The notes under the pieces: generated by a model
The model's input: only the letters and a program-made list of their open reading frames with translations
What the model was told of the DNA's origin: nothing
The model's database searches: none
In this document: one piece after another, positions 1 through 9,030 of the stretch
Layout: every line of letters starts with the position of its first letter
How positions within the stretch are numbered: the stretch's first letter is position 1
Program-made: the position numbers and the translations under genes
Assembly: GCA_947588865.1 (NCBI GenBank)
Contig: CANPYQ010000008.1
Span: 1 to 21,346 of the forward strand
From: an uncultured Bacilli bacterium
GTDB lineage: Bacteria > Bacillota_I > Bacilli_A > RF39 > UBA660
Direction of reading: 5' to 3'
DNA length: 21,346 bases

Positions 1-90
1 TTCAAGCAAAAGATATTATAAATTATTCTCATGTCTTTTTCAATATTTAGGTGTTGCACTTCAAACAAAAATTTTCCTAGCTTATTTTTT

Positions 91-132
91 TTGACTTTAA
101 AAGTTTAAATGTGCTATAATGATAAAGGTGAT
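91..132 (+). promoter_or_regulatory. parE promoter and ribosome binding site
   Basis: A -35 box TTGACT (91-96) lies 18 bases before a perfect TATAAT (115-120), which carries the extended -10 TG one base upstream (112-113). Six bases later comes GGTGAT (127-132), then four bases, then the parE ATG at 137. The predicted transcription start falls at about 127, so the leader would be only about 10 nt and would begin with the Shine-Dalgarno sequence. The box sequences and spacings are read directly; the start site is inferred. Confidence 0.8.
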
Positions 133-136
133 ATCG

Positions 137-2047
137 ATGGTAAAATATGATGAAAGCTCAATTAAAATATTAGAAGGACTTGAAGCAGTAAGAAAAAGAC
201 CAGGTATGTACATTGGTTCAACTGATAAAAGAGGACTCCATCATCTAGTTTGGGAAATTGTTGATAATGGTATAGATGAAGTTATCAATGGATTTGGTAA
301 AAAAATAAAAATAATATTACACGCCGATCATAGTGTTAGTGTAGAAGATGAAGGAAGGGGAGTTCCTGTTGGTATGCATTCATCTGGTATTTCTACACCT
401 GAGGTTATATATACTATGCTTCATGCTGGAGGTAAATTTGAAACAAGTGGATATACCGTATCAGGAGGGCTTCACGGAGTAGGTGCATCAGTAGTTAATG
501 CATTATCTAAATGGATGGAAGTAACTATTAAAAGAGATGGATATGAATATTTTATTAGATTTAAAAATGGTGGAAAACTTGATATACCTTTAACTAAAAG
601 AGATAAAACTAGTAAAACAGGTACGAAGGTTAGATTTATGCCAGATGATTCCATTTTTTCAACTACTAATTTTTCATTTACTACAATATGTGAAAGAATG
701 CAAGAAAGTGCTTTTTTACTTGAAGGATTAACTGTTGATGTAACTGATGAAGAAGATAATAAACATGAAAGTTTTTGTTATGAAAATGGGCTTAAATCAT
801 TTGTAGAATATGTAAATGAAGATAAAACAGAATTACATAAAACAATGGTACTTTCTGGAGTCAAAGATAAAATAGAAGTTAAAGTAGCTTTTCAATACAC
901 GGATACTTACTCTGAAAATATTATTTCGTTTGTAAATAATGTTAAAACAAGTGATGGAGGTACACACGAAGTGGGATTTAAAAGTGCTATAACAAGAGTA
1001 TTTAATGAATATGCTAAAGCTAATGGTTACTTTAAAAGTAAAGATAAAAATTTAGAAGGTCCAGATACAAGAGAGGGTTTAACTGCTGTAATAAGTTTAA
1101 AAATACCGGAAGAGTTATTGCAGTTTGAAGGTCAAACCAAATCAAAGTTAGGAACACCTATAGCTCGTACAGCAGTAGATAGTATAGTTTCAGAAAAACT
1201 TTCATTCTTCTTAGAAGAAAATAAGGCTATCGCAACAACAATATTAAATAAAATGATTAAGAGTAAGAATGTTCGTGAGGCAGCTAGAAAAGCCCGTGAT
1301 GAAGCTAGGAATGGGAAAGATAAAGGTAAGAAAGAAAGAATTATAAGTGGTAAATTAACTCCAGCCCAAAGTAAAAACCCAAGCATAAATGAACTATTTT
1401 TAGTAGAAGGAGATTCAGCTGGTGGATCTGCTAAAACTGGTAGAGATAGAAAATATCAAGCTATACTTCCTTTAAGAGGTAAAGTATTAAATACAGAAAA
1501 AGCATCTTTAGATGAAGCATATAAAAATGAAGAGATTAATACAATGATACACGCAATAGGGGCTGGAGTTGGAACCGACTTTGATATTAAAGATTCTAAC
1601 TACGACAAAGTAATAATTATGACCGATGCCGATGTAGATGGCTCACATATACAAATACTTCTTTTAACATTCTTCTATAGATATATGAAACCATTAATAG
1701 AAAATGGTCATTTATATATAGCTATGCCACCTTTATATAAAATAGAGTGTGGAAAAGAAGGTGAATATGCATGGACAGAAGAAGATAGAAAAAATTTACT
1801 TGAAAAATTTAAGGGTAAACAGACTAAAACACAAAGATATAAAGGTTTAGGAGAAATGGACGCAACACAGCTTTGGGAAACGACTATGGACCCTAAAACA
1901 CGTAGTTTAATTAAAGTTAGTATCAATGATGCAGCTCTTGCAGAAAAACGTGTATCAGTTCTTATGGGTGATAAGGTAGATCCAAGAAAAGAATGGATAG
2001 AAGAAAATGTAGAATTCTCACTAGAGGATAATTATAAAATAAATTAG
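137..2047 (+). CDS. parE: DNA topoisomerase IV subunit B (ParE)
   Basis: ParE is the ATPase subunit of topoisomerase IV, which with ParC unlinks daughter chromosomes. The 636-aa product has the GHKL ATPase motifs EIVDNGIDE and SGGLHGVGASVVNAL near the N terminus. It also has the TOPRIM signature, with EGDSAGG starting at about residue 424 and TDADVDGSH with its acidic metal ligands at about 497-501. The opening, with KRPGMYIGSTDKRGLHHLV, is typical of Firmicute ParE rather than GyrB, and the partner downstream is a ParC, not a GyrA. An ATG at 119 is in frame but lies across the -10 box, so it cannot be on the transcript; ATG 137 follows GGTGAT at the standard spacing. The stop is 9 bases before parC. 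Confidence 0.95.
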   Translation: MVKYDESSIKILEGLEAVRKRPGMYIGSTDKRGLHHLVWEIVDNGIDEVINGFGKKIKIILHADHSVSVEDEGRGVPVGMHSSGISTPEVIYTMLHAGGKFETSGYTVSGGLHGVGASVVNALSKWMEVTIKRDGYEYFIRFKNGGKLDIPLTKRDKTSKTGTKVRFMPDDSIFSTTNFSFTTICERMQESAFLLEGLTVDVTDEEDNKHESFCYENGLKSFVEYVNEDKTELHKTMVLSGVKDKIEVKVAFQYTDTYSENIISFVNNVKTSDGGTHEVGFKSAITRVFNEYAKANGYFKSKDKNLEGPDTREGLTAVISLKIPEELLQFEGQTKSKLGTPIARTAVDSIVSEKLSFFLEENKAIATTILNKMIKSKNVREAARKARDEARNGKDKGKKERIISGKLTPAQSKNPSINELFLVEGDSAGGSAKTGRDRKYQAILPLRGKVLNTEKASLDEAYKNEEINTMIHAIGAGVGTDFDIKDSNYDKVIIMTDADVDGSHIQILLLTFFYRYMKPLIENGHLYIAMPPLYKIECGKEGEYAWTEEDRKNLLEKFKGKQTKTQRYKGLGEMDATQLWETTMDPKTRSLIKVSINDAALAEKRVSVLMGDKVDPRKEWIEENVEFSLEDNYKIN

Positions 2048-2056
2048 GAGTGAATT

Positions 2057-4603
2057 ATGAAGAAAAAAGATGAAACAAGTGAAGTATTAGGTAAAATTTA
2101 TGATTATACTCTAGAAGAGATTATGGGTGAAAGATTTGGCGAGTATGCTAAAGATATAATTCAAAATCGTGCGATACCTGATGTAAGAGATGGACTAAAG
2201 CCAGTTCAAAGAAGAATATTGTATGCTATGTTTAGAGATAGAAATACATATGATAAGGCCCATAAAAAATCAGCTACTGCAGTAGGAAATGTTATGGGGC
2301 ATTACCACCCACATGGAGATTCTTCTATATATGAAGCTATGGTACACATGAGTCAGTGGTGGAAACAAAATGAGTGCTATATAGATATGCATGGAAATAA
2401 TGGCTCTATGGATGGGGATGGTCCTGCTGCTATGCGTTATACAGAAGCAAGACTATCTAAAATAAGTGGTGAACTTTTAAAAGATATAGATAAAGATACT
2501 ATAGAATGGACACCAAATTTTGATGACACATTATATGAGCCAGTTGTTCTACCTGCTAAATATCCTAATTTACTTGTAAATGGATCTAAAGGTATTTCAG
2601 CTGGATATGCTACTGAAATACCACCTCACAATTTAGGTGAGGTAATAGATGCAACTATAAAAAGAATAGATTCACCAAATTCAAGATTAGAAACTATTTT
2701 AGATATAATAAAAGGTCCAGATTTTCCAACTGGTGCTATAGTAGAAGGAAAAAAAGAAATAGAAGAAGCATTAAAAACAGGTAAAGGGAAAATAATAATA
2801 CGTTCAAAGTATGAAATAGTTGAGGATAAAAAATTTAAACAAATATTAATACACGAAATTCCATTTGAGGTAAACAAAGCTTTGTTAGTTAAAAAAATTG
2901 CTGATATAATTTACGATAAAAAGATAGATGGAATCATTGAAATTAGAGATGAATCGGATAGGGAAGAAAAGGTAAGAATTGCAATTGATCTTAAAAAAGA
3001 TGCAAACCATGAAAACATATTAAACTATCTATTTAAAAATACTGATCTTCAAATAAGTTACTCATATAATATGGTAGCTATTGTAAATAGACGCCCTATG
3101 GTAGTCGGTGTAGTTGATATAATCGATGCATATATTCGTCATCAAAAAGAGGTTATTACAAGACGTACTAAATTTGATCTTGAACATGCTAAAGCTCGCA
3201 TGCATATAGTGGAAGGATTAATTAAAGCTTTAGATATATTAGATGAGATAATACATACAATACGTTCAAGTAAAAATAAAGGAGATGCTATAGCGAATTT
3301 AGTAAAAGAGTATGAATTTAGTGAATTGCAAGCTGAAGCTATAGTCAACTTACAACTATACAGATTAACTAATACAGATGTAAATGTCTTAAAAGAAGAA
3401 CATGAAAATTTACTTAAAGCGATATCTATACTTGAAAGTATACTTAACGATGAAGAAAAACTCAAAAGTGTAATGAAAACAGAGCTTAGAGCTATTAAAA
3501 ATGAATATGCAACGCCACGTCTTACTGAAATAAAAGATGAAATAACAGAAATAAAAATAGATACTACATCTATGATACCTAAAGAGGATGTAATAGTTGT
3601 AGTAACTAAAGATGGATATGTAAAAAGAGTTTCTAAAAGAAGTTATGCTGCCGGAGATGATAAAACAGGATTAAAAGAGCAAGATTATGTTATAGGAATG
3701 TTTGAAGTAAACACTATGGACGTAATACTTATGTTTACTGATATAGGAAATTATCTTTATGTTCCTGTATATGAAATACCTGATATGAAATGGAAAGACC
3801 TAGGTAAACATATAAGCAATATAATTAAGATTAATCCAGATGAAAATATAATAGATTCTATTGCAATAACTGATTTCAAGTGTGATAAATATATTACAAT
3901 ATTTACTAAAAATGGTATGATAAAACGTACTTTAATAAGTGATCTAAAGGCTACTCGCTATACGAAACCAATGCCTTATATGAAGCTTAAAGAAGATGAT
4001 TATGTTGTTAATATATCTTATAATCAGGGCACTGATGTATTTATAACAACACATAATGGATTTGGTTTAAGATTTAATATAGATGAAGTACCTGTTTTAG
4101 GTAGCAGAGCTAGTGGAGTTAAAGGAATAAGTCTTAAAAATGATGTAGTAGCTAGTGGTAGTGTCATAAATACTCAAGAATATATTTCAATTATTACTAC
4201 AAAAAATACTGGTAAAAGAGTAAAAATTTCTGAATTTGAAAGAATTTCAAGAGCAAGAAAAGGTATTCAAGTAATAAGAGATGTTAAAACTAATCCATAT
4301 TATATTCTTAAATCATTTGTAGTAGATTCAAAACATAATTTAGGTTTAAAATTTAAAGAAGATATAGAAAGAATTAAATTAACTGAACTTCCAATATCTG
4401 ATAGGCATTCGACAGGAACACAACTTTCTAAACATAATATAATAGATGTATTTATTGAAAAAGATTTAGAAAATCCAAAAGATGATAAAAACAAGACAAC
4501 TAATATAGATAAAGAAGAAATAAAAAAAGAGAATATATCTTTAGAAAATATTGATAAACGTATGATGACTATAGATGACTTTTTGGATGACTTGCATATT
4601 TAA
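2057..4603 (+). CDS. parC: DNA topoisomerase IV subunit A (ParC)
   Basis: ParC is the DNA breakage-reunion subunit of topoisomerase IV and the partner of ParE in the same operon (SD AGGAGTG, 9-base gap). The 848-aa protein has the winged-helix region with GDSSIYEAM and the catalytic tyrosine in AAMRYTEAR (about Tyr128). A C-terminal beta-pinwheel follows, with recurring blades such as VTKDGYVKRVS and FTKNGMIKRT. The GyrA box (QRRGGKG type) is replaced by SRARKGIQ, which argues for ParC over GyrA. The quinolone-determining positions are the sensitive type: Ser89 and Glu93, equivalent to Ser80 and Glu84 of S. aureus GrlA. The last 45 or so residues are a charged tail ending in IDDFLDDLHI that lies outside the pinwheel. 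Confidence 0.95.
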   Translation: MKKKDETSEVLGKIYDYTLEEIMGERFGEYAKDIIQNRAIPDVRDGLKPVQRRILYAMFRDRNTYDKAHKKSATAVGNVMGHYHPHGDSSIYEAMVHMSQWWKQNECYIDMHGNNGSMDGDGPAAMRYTEARLSKISGELLKDIDKDTIEWTPNFDDTLYEPVVLPAKYPNLLVNGSKGISAGYATEIPPHNLGEVIDATIKRIDSPNSRLETILDIIKGPDFPTGAIVEGKKEIEEALKTGKGKIIIRSKYEIVEDKKFKQILIHEIPFEVNKALLVKKIADIIYDKKIDGIIEIRDESDREEKVRIAIDLKKDANHENILNYLFKNTDLQISYSYNMVAIVNRRPMVVGVVDIIDAYIRHQKEVITRRTKFDLEHAKARMHIVEGLIKALDILDEIIHTIRSSKNKGDAIANLVKEYEFSELQAEAIVNLQLYRLTNTDVNVLKEEHENLLKAISILESILNDEEKLKSVMKTELRAIKNEYATPRLTEIKDEITEIKIDTTSMIPKEDVIVVVTKDGYVKRVSKRSYAAGDDKTGLKEQDYVIGMFEVNTMDVILMFTDIGNYLYVPVYEIPDMKWKDLGKHISNIIKINPDENIIDSIAITDFKCDKYITIFTKNGMIKRTLISDLKATRYTKPMPYMKLKEDDYVVNISYNQGTDVFITTHNGFGLRFNIDEVPVLGSRASGVKGISLKNDVVASGSVINTQEYISIITTKNTGKRVKISEFERISRARKGIQVIRDVKTNPYYILKSFVVDSKHNLGLKFKEDIERIKLTELPISDRHSTGTQLSKHNIIDVFIEKDLENPKDDKNKTTNIDKEEIKKENISLENIDKRMMTIDDFLDDLHI

Positions 4604-4631
4604 GATAATTTTATAAATAGTATCATAATTA

Positions 4632-4663
4632 AAAACACCGCAATCAAGATGGTTCGGTGTTTT
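4632..4663 (+). terminator. Rho-independent terminator of parE-parC
   Basis: AAAACACCG (4632-4640) pairs perfectly with CGGTGTTTT (4655-4663). The 14-base loop can pair further (AATC with GGTT across an AAGAT loop). The T-rich right arm runs into TTTTAATAATTTT. It lies 28 bases after the parC stop. Confidence 0.85.
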
Positions 4664-4678
4664 AATAATTTTAAAATC

Positions 4679-4707
4679 TAGACTTTTTAACTATTTTGTG
4701 TTAATAT
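4679..4707 (+). promoter_or_regulatory. Probable promoter of the 217-aa gene
   Basis: TAGACT (4679-4684) is 17 bases before TAATAT (4702-4707), which has TG at the extended -10 position (4699-4700). The -10 match is only 4 of 6. The ATG at 4738 is 30 bases further on behind a separate AGGAGG, so this gene does not follow the short-leader pattern seen at most other promoters here. Confidence 0.5.
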
Positions 4708-4737
4708 ACAACTGATAAAGCAATTAGGAGGCTTATA

Positions 4738-5391
4738 ATGGAAGAAGATTTTAATGTAAAATTAATGGATTTATATAAACAATTGAACATTTTAGAAAAA
4801 AGAAAAAAAATAATATTTTATGAAATAGCTAAAGTAGCTAAAATGGTTGAGAAATATTCTAAATTTAATACAAAACAAATAGGAGAATGTTTAGCTAAGT
4901 TATTAAACGAAAAAGATTTAGATAAAAATTGTAATTATTTTTATAAAGAAGGCTATTACTACGAAGAAGGCGATTACTATGAAGAAGACTATGGCTATGA
5001 ATTGGTTAAAAAATATGTAAGTTATTTAATTCCTAAGTTATTTGAGAAAGAAATTTTAAATAATTTACATTTAGGACATGAGACTGATGAAATAAATTTT
5101 GAAAAATTATCTTCCCTTGCTAAGGGAAAAGATGCAATTATATTAAGTAATTCTTATGATAAAATAGATTCAATAACATATTATGAATATGATTATGATG
5201 AAAAAGAAATTTACTGTAAAACATCTCTTAATCAACATAGATTTGCGTTGGATTTTATCGATTACGTAATTCAATATAAAATAGAAAATCAGATTGAAAA
5301 CATTTCTTTTGAAGAGTTAGATATGTTAAGAATGGAATATATTTCTAAAAACAAAAACAAAGTATTAATAAAAAGTAAAGATAAAAATTAG
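4738..5391 (+). CDS. Unknown protein with Tyr/Glu-rich tandem repeat
   Basis: I do not recognise this 217-aa protein. It is soluble-looking, with no signal peptide or membrane segment. Residues 1-45 form a predicted charged helix that could be a short coiled coil. Residues 71-88 are three tandem six-residue repeats (EGYYYE, EGDYYE, EDYGYE), and the rest is a mixed alpha/beta segment ending in a lysine-rich tail. The start is secure: AGGAGG lies nine bases before the ATG. It is monocistronic, between the parC terminator and its own terminator. Its position between parC and uvrC gives no strong hint of function, and a lineage-restricted family is most likely. It is probably a real gene because it has a promoter, SD, full-length frame and terminator. 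Confidence 0.75.
   Translation: MEEDFNVKLMDLYKQLNILEKRKKIIFYEIAKVAKMVEKYSKFNTKQIGECLAKLLNEKDLDKNCNYFYKEGYYYEEGDYYEEDYGYELVKKYVSYLIPKLFEKEILNNLHLGHETDEINFEKLSSLAKGKDAIILSNSYDKIDSITYYEYDYDEKEIYCKTSLNQHRFALDFIDYVIQYKIENQIENISFEELDMLRMEYISKNKNKVLIKSKDKN
4948..5001 (+). repeat. Three 18-base in-frame tandem repeats
   Basis: Three consecutive 18-base units lie inside the 217-aa gene: 4948-4965, 4966-4983 and 4984-5001. Units 1 and 2 differ at only two positions (GGCTATTACTAC against GGCGATTACTAT in their cores); unit 3 is more diverged. Each encodes E-G/D-x-Y/G-Y-E. The units use TAC and GGC, which are uncommon in the neighbouring genes. Confidence 0.85.
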
Positions 5392-5412
5392 AGTTTTAAA
5401 GCTCTTTTTTTT
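5390..5412 (+). terminator. Terminator of the 217-aa gene
   Basis: AGAGTT (5390-5395) pairs with AGCTCT (5400-5405, one G-T pair) across a TTAA loop and is followed by eight T residues (5405-5412). The left arm includes the last two bases of the stop codon TAG (5389-5391). The uvrC -35 box begins only six bases after the T run. Confidence 0.7.
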
Positions 5413-5417
5413 CACGA

Positions 5418-5458
5418 TTTACAACTTAAATGTAATTTGTTATAATATTTTTGGTGAT
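5418..5458 (+). promoter_or_regulatory. uvrC promoter and ribosome binding site
   Basis: TTTACA (5418-5423) is 17 bases before TATAAT (5441-5446), with TG at the extended -10 position (5438-5439). Exactly six bases later comes GGTGAT (5453-5458), then four bases to the uvrC ATG at 5463. The predicted mRNA starts at or within the SD. Confidence 0.85.
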
Positions 5459-5462
5459 ATTT

Positions 5463-7238
5463 ATGGATAAAATTAAACTAAGGGATAAATTATTATTACT
5501 GCCACAAGAGCCGGGATGTTACCTTATGAAAAACAAAGATGGAGTAATAATATATGTAGGTAAAGCAAAAAAATTAAAAAATAGAGTTAATTCATATTTT
5601 AGAGGTACCCACTATGGTAAGACTGCTAAACTTGTAAGTGAAATTGATGACTTTGAATATATTGTTGTTAATAGTGAAGTAGAGTCTTTAATACTTGAAA
5701 TTAATTTAATTAAAAAATATGATCCTAAATATAACATACTACTTAGAGATGATAAAAGTTATCCATATATAGAACTTACTGATGAAAAGGTTCCAACACT
5801 AAAAGTAATAAGAAATATAAATAGAAAGAAAAAAGCTAAACATTTATATGGACCATATCCAAATGTTACTGCCGCAAGAAGTACAGTTAATCTTCTCAAT
5901 AGAATATATCCTTTAAGAAAGTGTAATACATATGAAAAAAGGCCATGTCTATATTTTCATATAGGAGAATGTTTAGGATACTGTGCTCATAATGTAGGTC
6001 AAAATAAAATAGATAATATGAAAAATGAAATAATTAAATTTTTAAATGGCGACCATTCTATCGTTACAAAAAAAATAAATGAAAAAATGAATTATGAAAG
6101 TAATTTGCTACACTTTGAAAAAGCAAAAGAATATAAAAAACTATTAGATTATATAAATATAACTTTGACTAATCAAGAAGTAGAACTTAAAGATAGTGTA
6201 GATAGGGATATATTTGGATATTACTTTAATAAAGGATATTTAAGTGTTCAAGTATTCTTTATTAGAGGTTCAAAAATAGTTGAGAGAAAATCCAAAATAT
6301 TTGACATAGTAGATAGTGTAGAAGAAGAATTAACTAGATATATAGCTAGATTTTATACAAATTTAAATAAACCTAAAGAAATACTTGTTCCAAATATGGT
6401 AGATGATAAACTTTTAAGCGAATATTTGAATTTAAATGTTAAGAAACCTATTAAAGGTGAAAAATTAAAATTAGTTAATAATGCATGTGAAAATGCAAAA
6501 ATATCACTAAATGAAAAATTTGAACTTATAAAAAAAGATGAAGAAAAAACTGTTATAGCTAACGAAGAATTAAAAAATATTTTAAAACTTAGTAAACTAT
6601 CTAGAATAGAAATATTTGATAATGCTCATTTATTTGGCACTTATAATGTATCAGGAATGGTTGTTTTTATAGATGGACGTCCAAGTAAAAATAATTATCG
6701 CAAATTCAAAATAAGTATTGACACTAATGATGATTATGGAACTATGAGAGAAGTTATATATAGAAGATATTTTAGAGTACTTAAAGATAATCTTGAAAAG
6801 CCTGATTTGATAATTGTAGATGGTGGGATAGGACAGATTAATGTTGCTCGTGATGTAATTAATAGTTTATGTTTAGATATTCCTGTTGTAGGCCTTAAAA
6901 AAGATGATAAGCATACAACAAGTGCATTACTTGCATTTGATCCAGTTGAAGAACTTGAAATAGATAAAAAAAGTAATTTATTTTATATGCTTGAAAGAAT
7001 GCAAGATGAAGTACACGAATTTACAATAAATTATCATAAACAAATAAGAAGTAAAGGAAGTTTATCTAGTATTCTAGATAATGTACAAGGCATAGGGGAA
7101 AAACGTAAAAAAGAATTACTTAAAAAATTTAAAACAATAAATAAAATGAAGGAAGCGACTAGAGAGGAACTAGAAACTATACTACCTATTGATGTAGCTA
7201 TCAATTTACAAGAATTTTTAAAAAATTATAATAAATAG
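5463..7238 (+). CDS. uvrC: UvrABC excinuclease subunit C
   Basis: UvrC makes both incisions flanking a lesion in nucleotide excision repair after UvrA-UvrB recognition. The 591-aa product has all expected parts. These are a GIY-YIG nuclease near residues 10-90 (PGCYLMKNKDG, IYVGKAKKLKNRV), a four-cysteine cluster at C154, C162, C170 and C174 (the spacing seen in other UvrC proteins, a likely Fe-S site), and a UVR helix (HFEKAKEYKKLLDY). The RNase H-like nuclease has FDNAHLFGTYNVSGMVVF, DLIIVDGGIGQ and the late histidine in HEFTINYH. A C-terminal helix-hairpin-helix (VQGIGEKRKKELLKKF) ends it. Length is normal for the family. The start at ATG 5463 follows GGTGAT; a longer frame from TTG 5451 would begin inside the SD region and is unlikely. 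Confidence 0.96.
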   Translation: MDKIKLRDKLLLLPQEPGCYLMKNKDGVIIYVGKAKKLKNRVNSYFRGTHYGKTAKLVSEIDDFEYIVVNSEVESLILEINLIKKYDPKYNILLRDDKSYPYIELTDEKVPTLKVIRNINRKKKAKHLYGPYPNVTAARSTVNLLNRIYPLRKCNTYEKRPCLYFHIGECLGYCAHNVGQNKIDNMKNEIIKFLNGDHSIVTKKINEKMNYESNLLHFEKAKEYKKLLDYINITLTNQEVELKDSVDRDIFGYYFNKGYLSVQVFFIRGSKIVERKSKIFDIVDSVEEELTRYIARFYTNLNKPKEILVPNMVDDKLLSEYLNLNVKKPIKGEKLKLVNNACENAKISLNEKFELIKKDEEKTVIANEELKNILKLSKLSRIEIFDNAHLFGTYNVSGMVVFIDGRPSKNNYRKFKISIDTNDDYGTMREVIYRRYFRVLKDNLEKPDLIIVDGGIGQINVARDVINSLCLDIPVVGLKKDDKHTTSALLAFDPVEELEIDKKSNLFYMLERMQDEVHEFTINYHKQIRSKGSLSSILDNVQGIGEKRKKELLKKFKTINKMKEATREELETILPIDVAINLQEFLKNYNK

Positions 7239-7243
7239 TTAGG

Positions 7244-7269
7244 GAAATCAAATAAAATGATTTCTTTTT
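7244..7269 (+). terminator. uvrC terminator
   Basis: GAAATCA (7244-7250) pairs with TGATTTC (7258-7264) around an AATAAAA loop. Three weaker outer pairs are possible, and the downstream side is T-rich (CTTTTTCATTATTTTTA). It starts 5 bases after the uvrC stop and runs into the proS promoter region. Confidence 0.75.
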
Positions 7270-7283
7270 CATTATTTTTATAG

Positions 7284-7300
7284 TATAATTATTAAAGGAG
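7284..7300 (+). promoter_or_regulatory. proS -10 box and Shine-Dalgarno
   Basis: A perfect TATAAT (7284-7289) is followed after six bases by AGGAG (7296-7300, within AAAGGAG), then eight bases to the ATG at 7309. No good -35 is visible: the expected position lies in the T tract of the uvrC terminator. The predicted leader is about 13 nt. Confidence 0.6.
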
Positions 7301-7308
7301 TTGATTGT

Positions 7309-9015
7309 ATGAAATTAAGCAATTCTTTCTTTTATACTTTAAGAGAAAATGTAAAAGATGAAGAATCTGTTAGTGGCAATCTATTAGTTAAATCTGGAAT
7401 GATAAAAAAAAGCAGTAATGGTATTTACATATATATGCCTCTTGGATTAAAAGTTTTAAAGAATATTGAAAAAATAGTTAGAGATGAGATGAACAAAACA
7501 GGAGCGCAAGAACTTATCATGCCACAGCTTTTACCACAAGATGTATATGAAGAAAGTGGAAGACTTAAAAATTTTGGATCTAGTATGTTTAGATTAAACG
7601 ATAGATATTCAAGAGCCTACGCACTTGGACCAACACACGAAGAGATGTTTGTAAAAGCAGCAAGTATGAAAATTAAAAGTTATAAGGATATGCCATTTAA
7701 CTTATATCAAATAGGAACAAAATATAGGGATGAAGTAAGACCACGACTTGGGCTTGTAAGAGTAAGAGAATTTATCATGAAAGATGCATATAGTTTTGAT
7801 GCGGATTTAAATGGATTAGATAAATCATATCAAAAGATGTATGATGCATACAAAAATATATTTGATAGAATTGGACTAAATTATAAAATAGTTGAAGCCG
7901 ATACTGGAGTTATGGGTGGATTTTTATCAGAAGAATTTCAAGCTATAACTGATACAGGTGAGGATATATTAGTATTATGTGACAGTTGCGCTTATTCATC
8001 AAATCAAGAAGTAAGTAAATGTGTAAAAAGTAAGGATATCGATAATTCTAAATTATTAGATAAAGAACTTGTTTATACTCCAAATCACGGAACAATTAAA
8101 GATATATGTGAATTTTTAAATGTACCTGAAGCTAAAGTAGTAAAAACATTGATTTATAAAATTGCTGACGAATTTTATGCTTGTATGGTTGCTGGAGATA
8201 AGGATGTAAACGATATTAAATTGCAAAAACTTCTTAAGGCAAATAGTCTTGAACTTGCAAGTTTAGAAGATGTTGAAAGAATTACAAATGCAAAAATAGG
8301 ATTTGCTGGGCCAATCGGTCTTGATTGTAAAATCATAATTGATCAAGATATATTAAACATGAAAAATTTTGTTGTTGGGGCAAACAAAACAGATTATCAT
8401 TATAAAAATGTAAATTTAAGTGATTTCAAATATGACATAGCTAGCGATATTAAATTTGTGTGTGAAGGAGATACTTGTCCTGAATGTGGTGGACATTTAT
8501 ACTTTAAAAAAGGTATTGAAGTTGGAAATACATTTAAACTAGGTACTAAATACTCTGAATCATTAAATTTACAATATCTAGATTCAAATAACAAATTAAA
8601 CTATGTATATATGGGTTGTTATGGACTAGGGATACCAAGAACTATGGCAAGTGTAGTTGAACAAAATAATGATGAAAAAGGCATAATATGGCCAGTCGTA
8701 ATTGCTCCTTATAAAGTTGCTATAGTAGTAGTTTCAAATAAAGATGAAAAGCAAGTTAATACTTCAAACAAGCTATACGATGAATTAAATAGTTTAGGTA
8801 TTGATACTATTTTAGATGATAGAGATGAACGTGTAGGAGTTAAGTTTAACGATATGGATTTAATAGGGATCCCAATTAGGATAACTGTTGGTAAAAAAGT
8901 TAATGAGGATACTGTAGAACTTAAACTTAGAACTGAAAAAGAAAATAAAGATGTTAATATAGATTTAGTAGTTGAAGAGATAAAAAAAATTATAAATAAA
9001 GCTGAAAATAAATGA
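7309..9015 (+). CDS. proS: Prolyl-tRNA synthetase (bacterial type)
   Basis: ProRS charges tRNA-Pro with proline. The 568-aa protein is the bacterial, editing-domain form. Class II motif 2 is in KYRDEVRPRLGLVRVREF, and motif 3 is in GLGIPRTMASVVEQ. Between about residues 255 and 375 lies the YbaK-like insertion that hydrolyses misacylated Ala-tRNA-Pro, including the conserved lysine in VVKTLIYK. The C-terminal anticodon-binding domain contains DDRDERVGVKFNDMDLIGIP. Two CxxC pairs (C224/C227 and C390/C393) flank the insertion and could bind metal. The gene ends in TGA, which helps show that TGA is a stop here. It is monocistronic, with its own -10 box and SD and a hairpin after it. Confidence 0.96.
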   Translation: MKLSNSFFYTLRENVKDEESVSGNLLVKSGMIKKSSNGIYIYMPLGLKVLKNIEKIVRDEMNKTGAQELIMPQLLPQDVYEESGRLKNFGSSMFRLNDRYSRAYALGPTHEEMFVKAASMKIKSYKDMPFNLYQIGTKYRDEVRPRLGLVRVREFIMKDAYSFDADLNGLDKSYQKMYDAYKNIFDRIGLNYKIVEADTGVMGGFLSEEFQAITDTGEDILVLCDSCAYSSNQEVSKCVKSKDIDNSKLLDKELVYTPNHGTIKDICEFLNVPEAKVVKTLIYKIADEFYACMVAGDKDVNDIKLQKLLKANSLELASLEDVERITNAKIGFAGPIGLDCKIIIDQDILNMKNFVVGANKTDYHYKNVNLSDFKYDIASDIKFVCEGDTCPECGGHLYFKKGIEVGNTFKLGTKYSESLNLQYLDSNNKLNYVYMGCYGLGIPRTMASVVEQNNDEKGIIWPVVIAPYKVAIVVVSNKDEKQVNTSNKLYDELNSLGIDTILDDRDERVGVKFNDMDLIGIPIRITVGKKVNEDTVELKLRTEKENKDVNIDLVVEEIKKIINKAENK

Positions 9016-9030
9016 AAAATTTAAAATAAA

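Noticed and set aside
1..94. Open plus-strand frame from base 2 to a TGA at 92-94, and a GTGTTGCACTTC motif (51-62) faintly like the ends of some IS30-family elements.
   Set aside because: The translated tail matches nothing I recognise, the motif memory is weak, and no inverted partner or transposase is in the window. It could be the end of an upstream gene or nothing.
119..136. Upstream in-frame ATG for parE.
   Set aside because: It overlaps the -10 box TATAAT (115-120), so it would lie upstream of the transcript start; ATG 137 has a proper GGTGAT site.
2057..4603. Reading this gene as gyrA.
   Set aside because: The GyrA-box region is SRARKGIQ, and the upstream partner has ParE-type sequence.
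9013..9015. Use of the Mycoplasma genetic code (TGA as Trp).
   Set aside because: All Trp codons in the recognised genes are TGG, none contains an internal TGA, and two genes end naturally at TGA.
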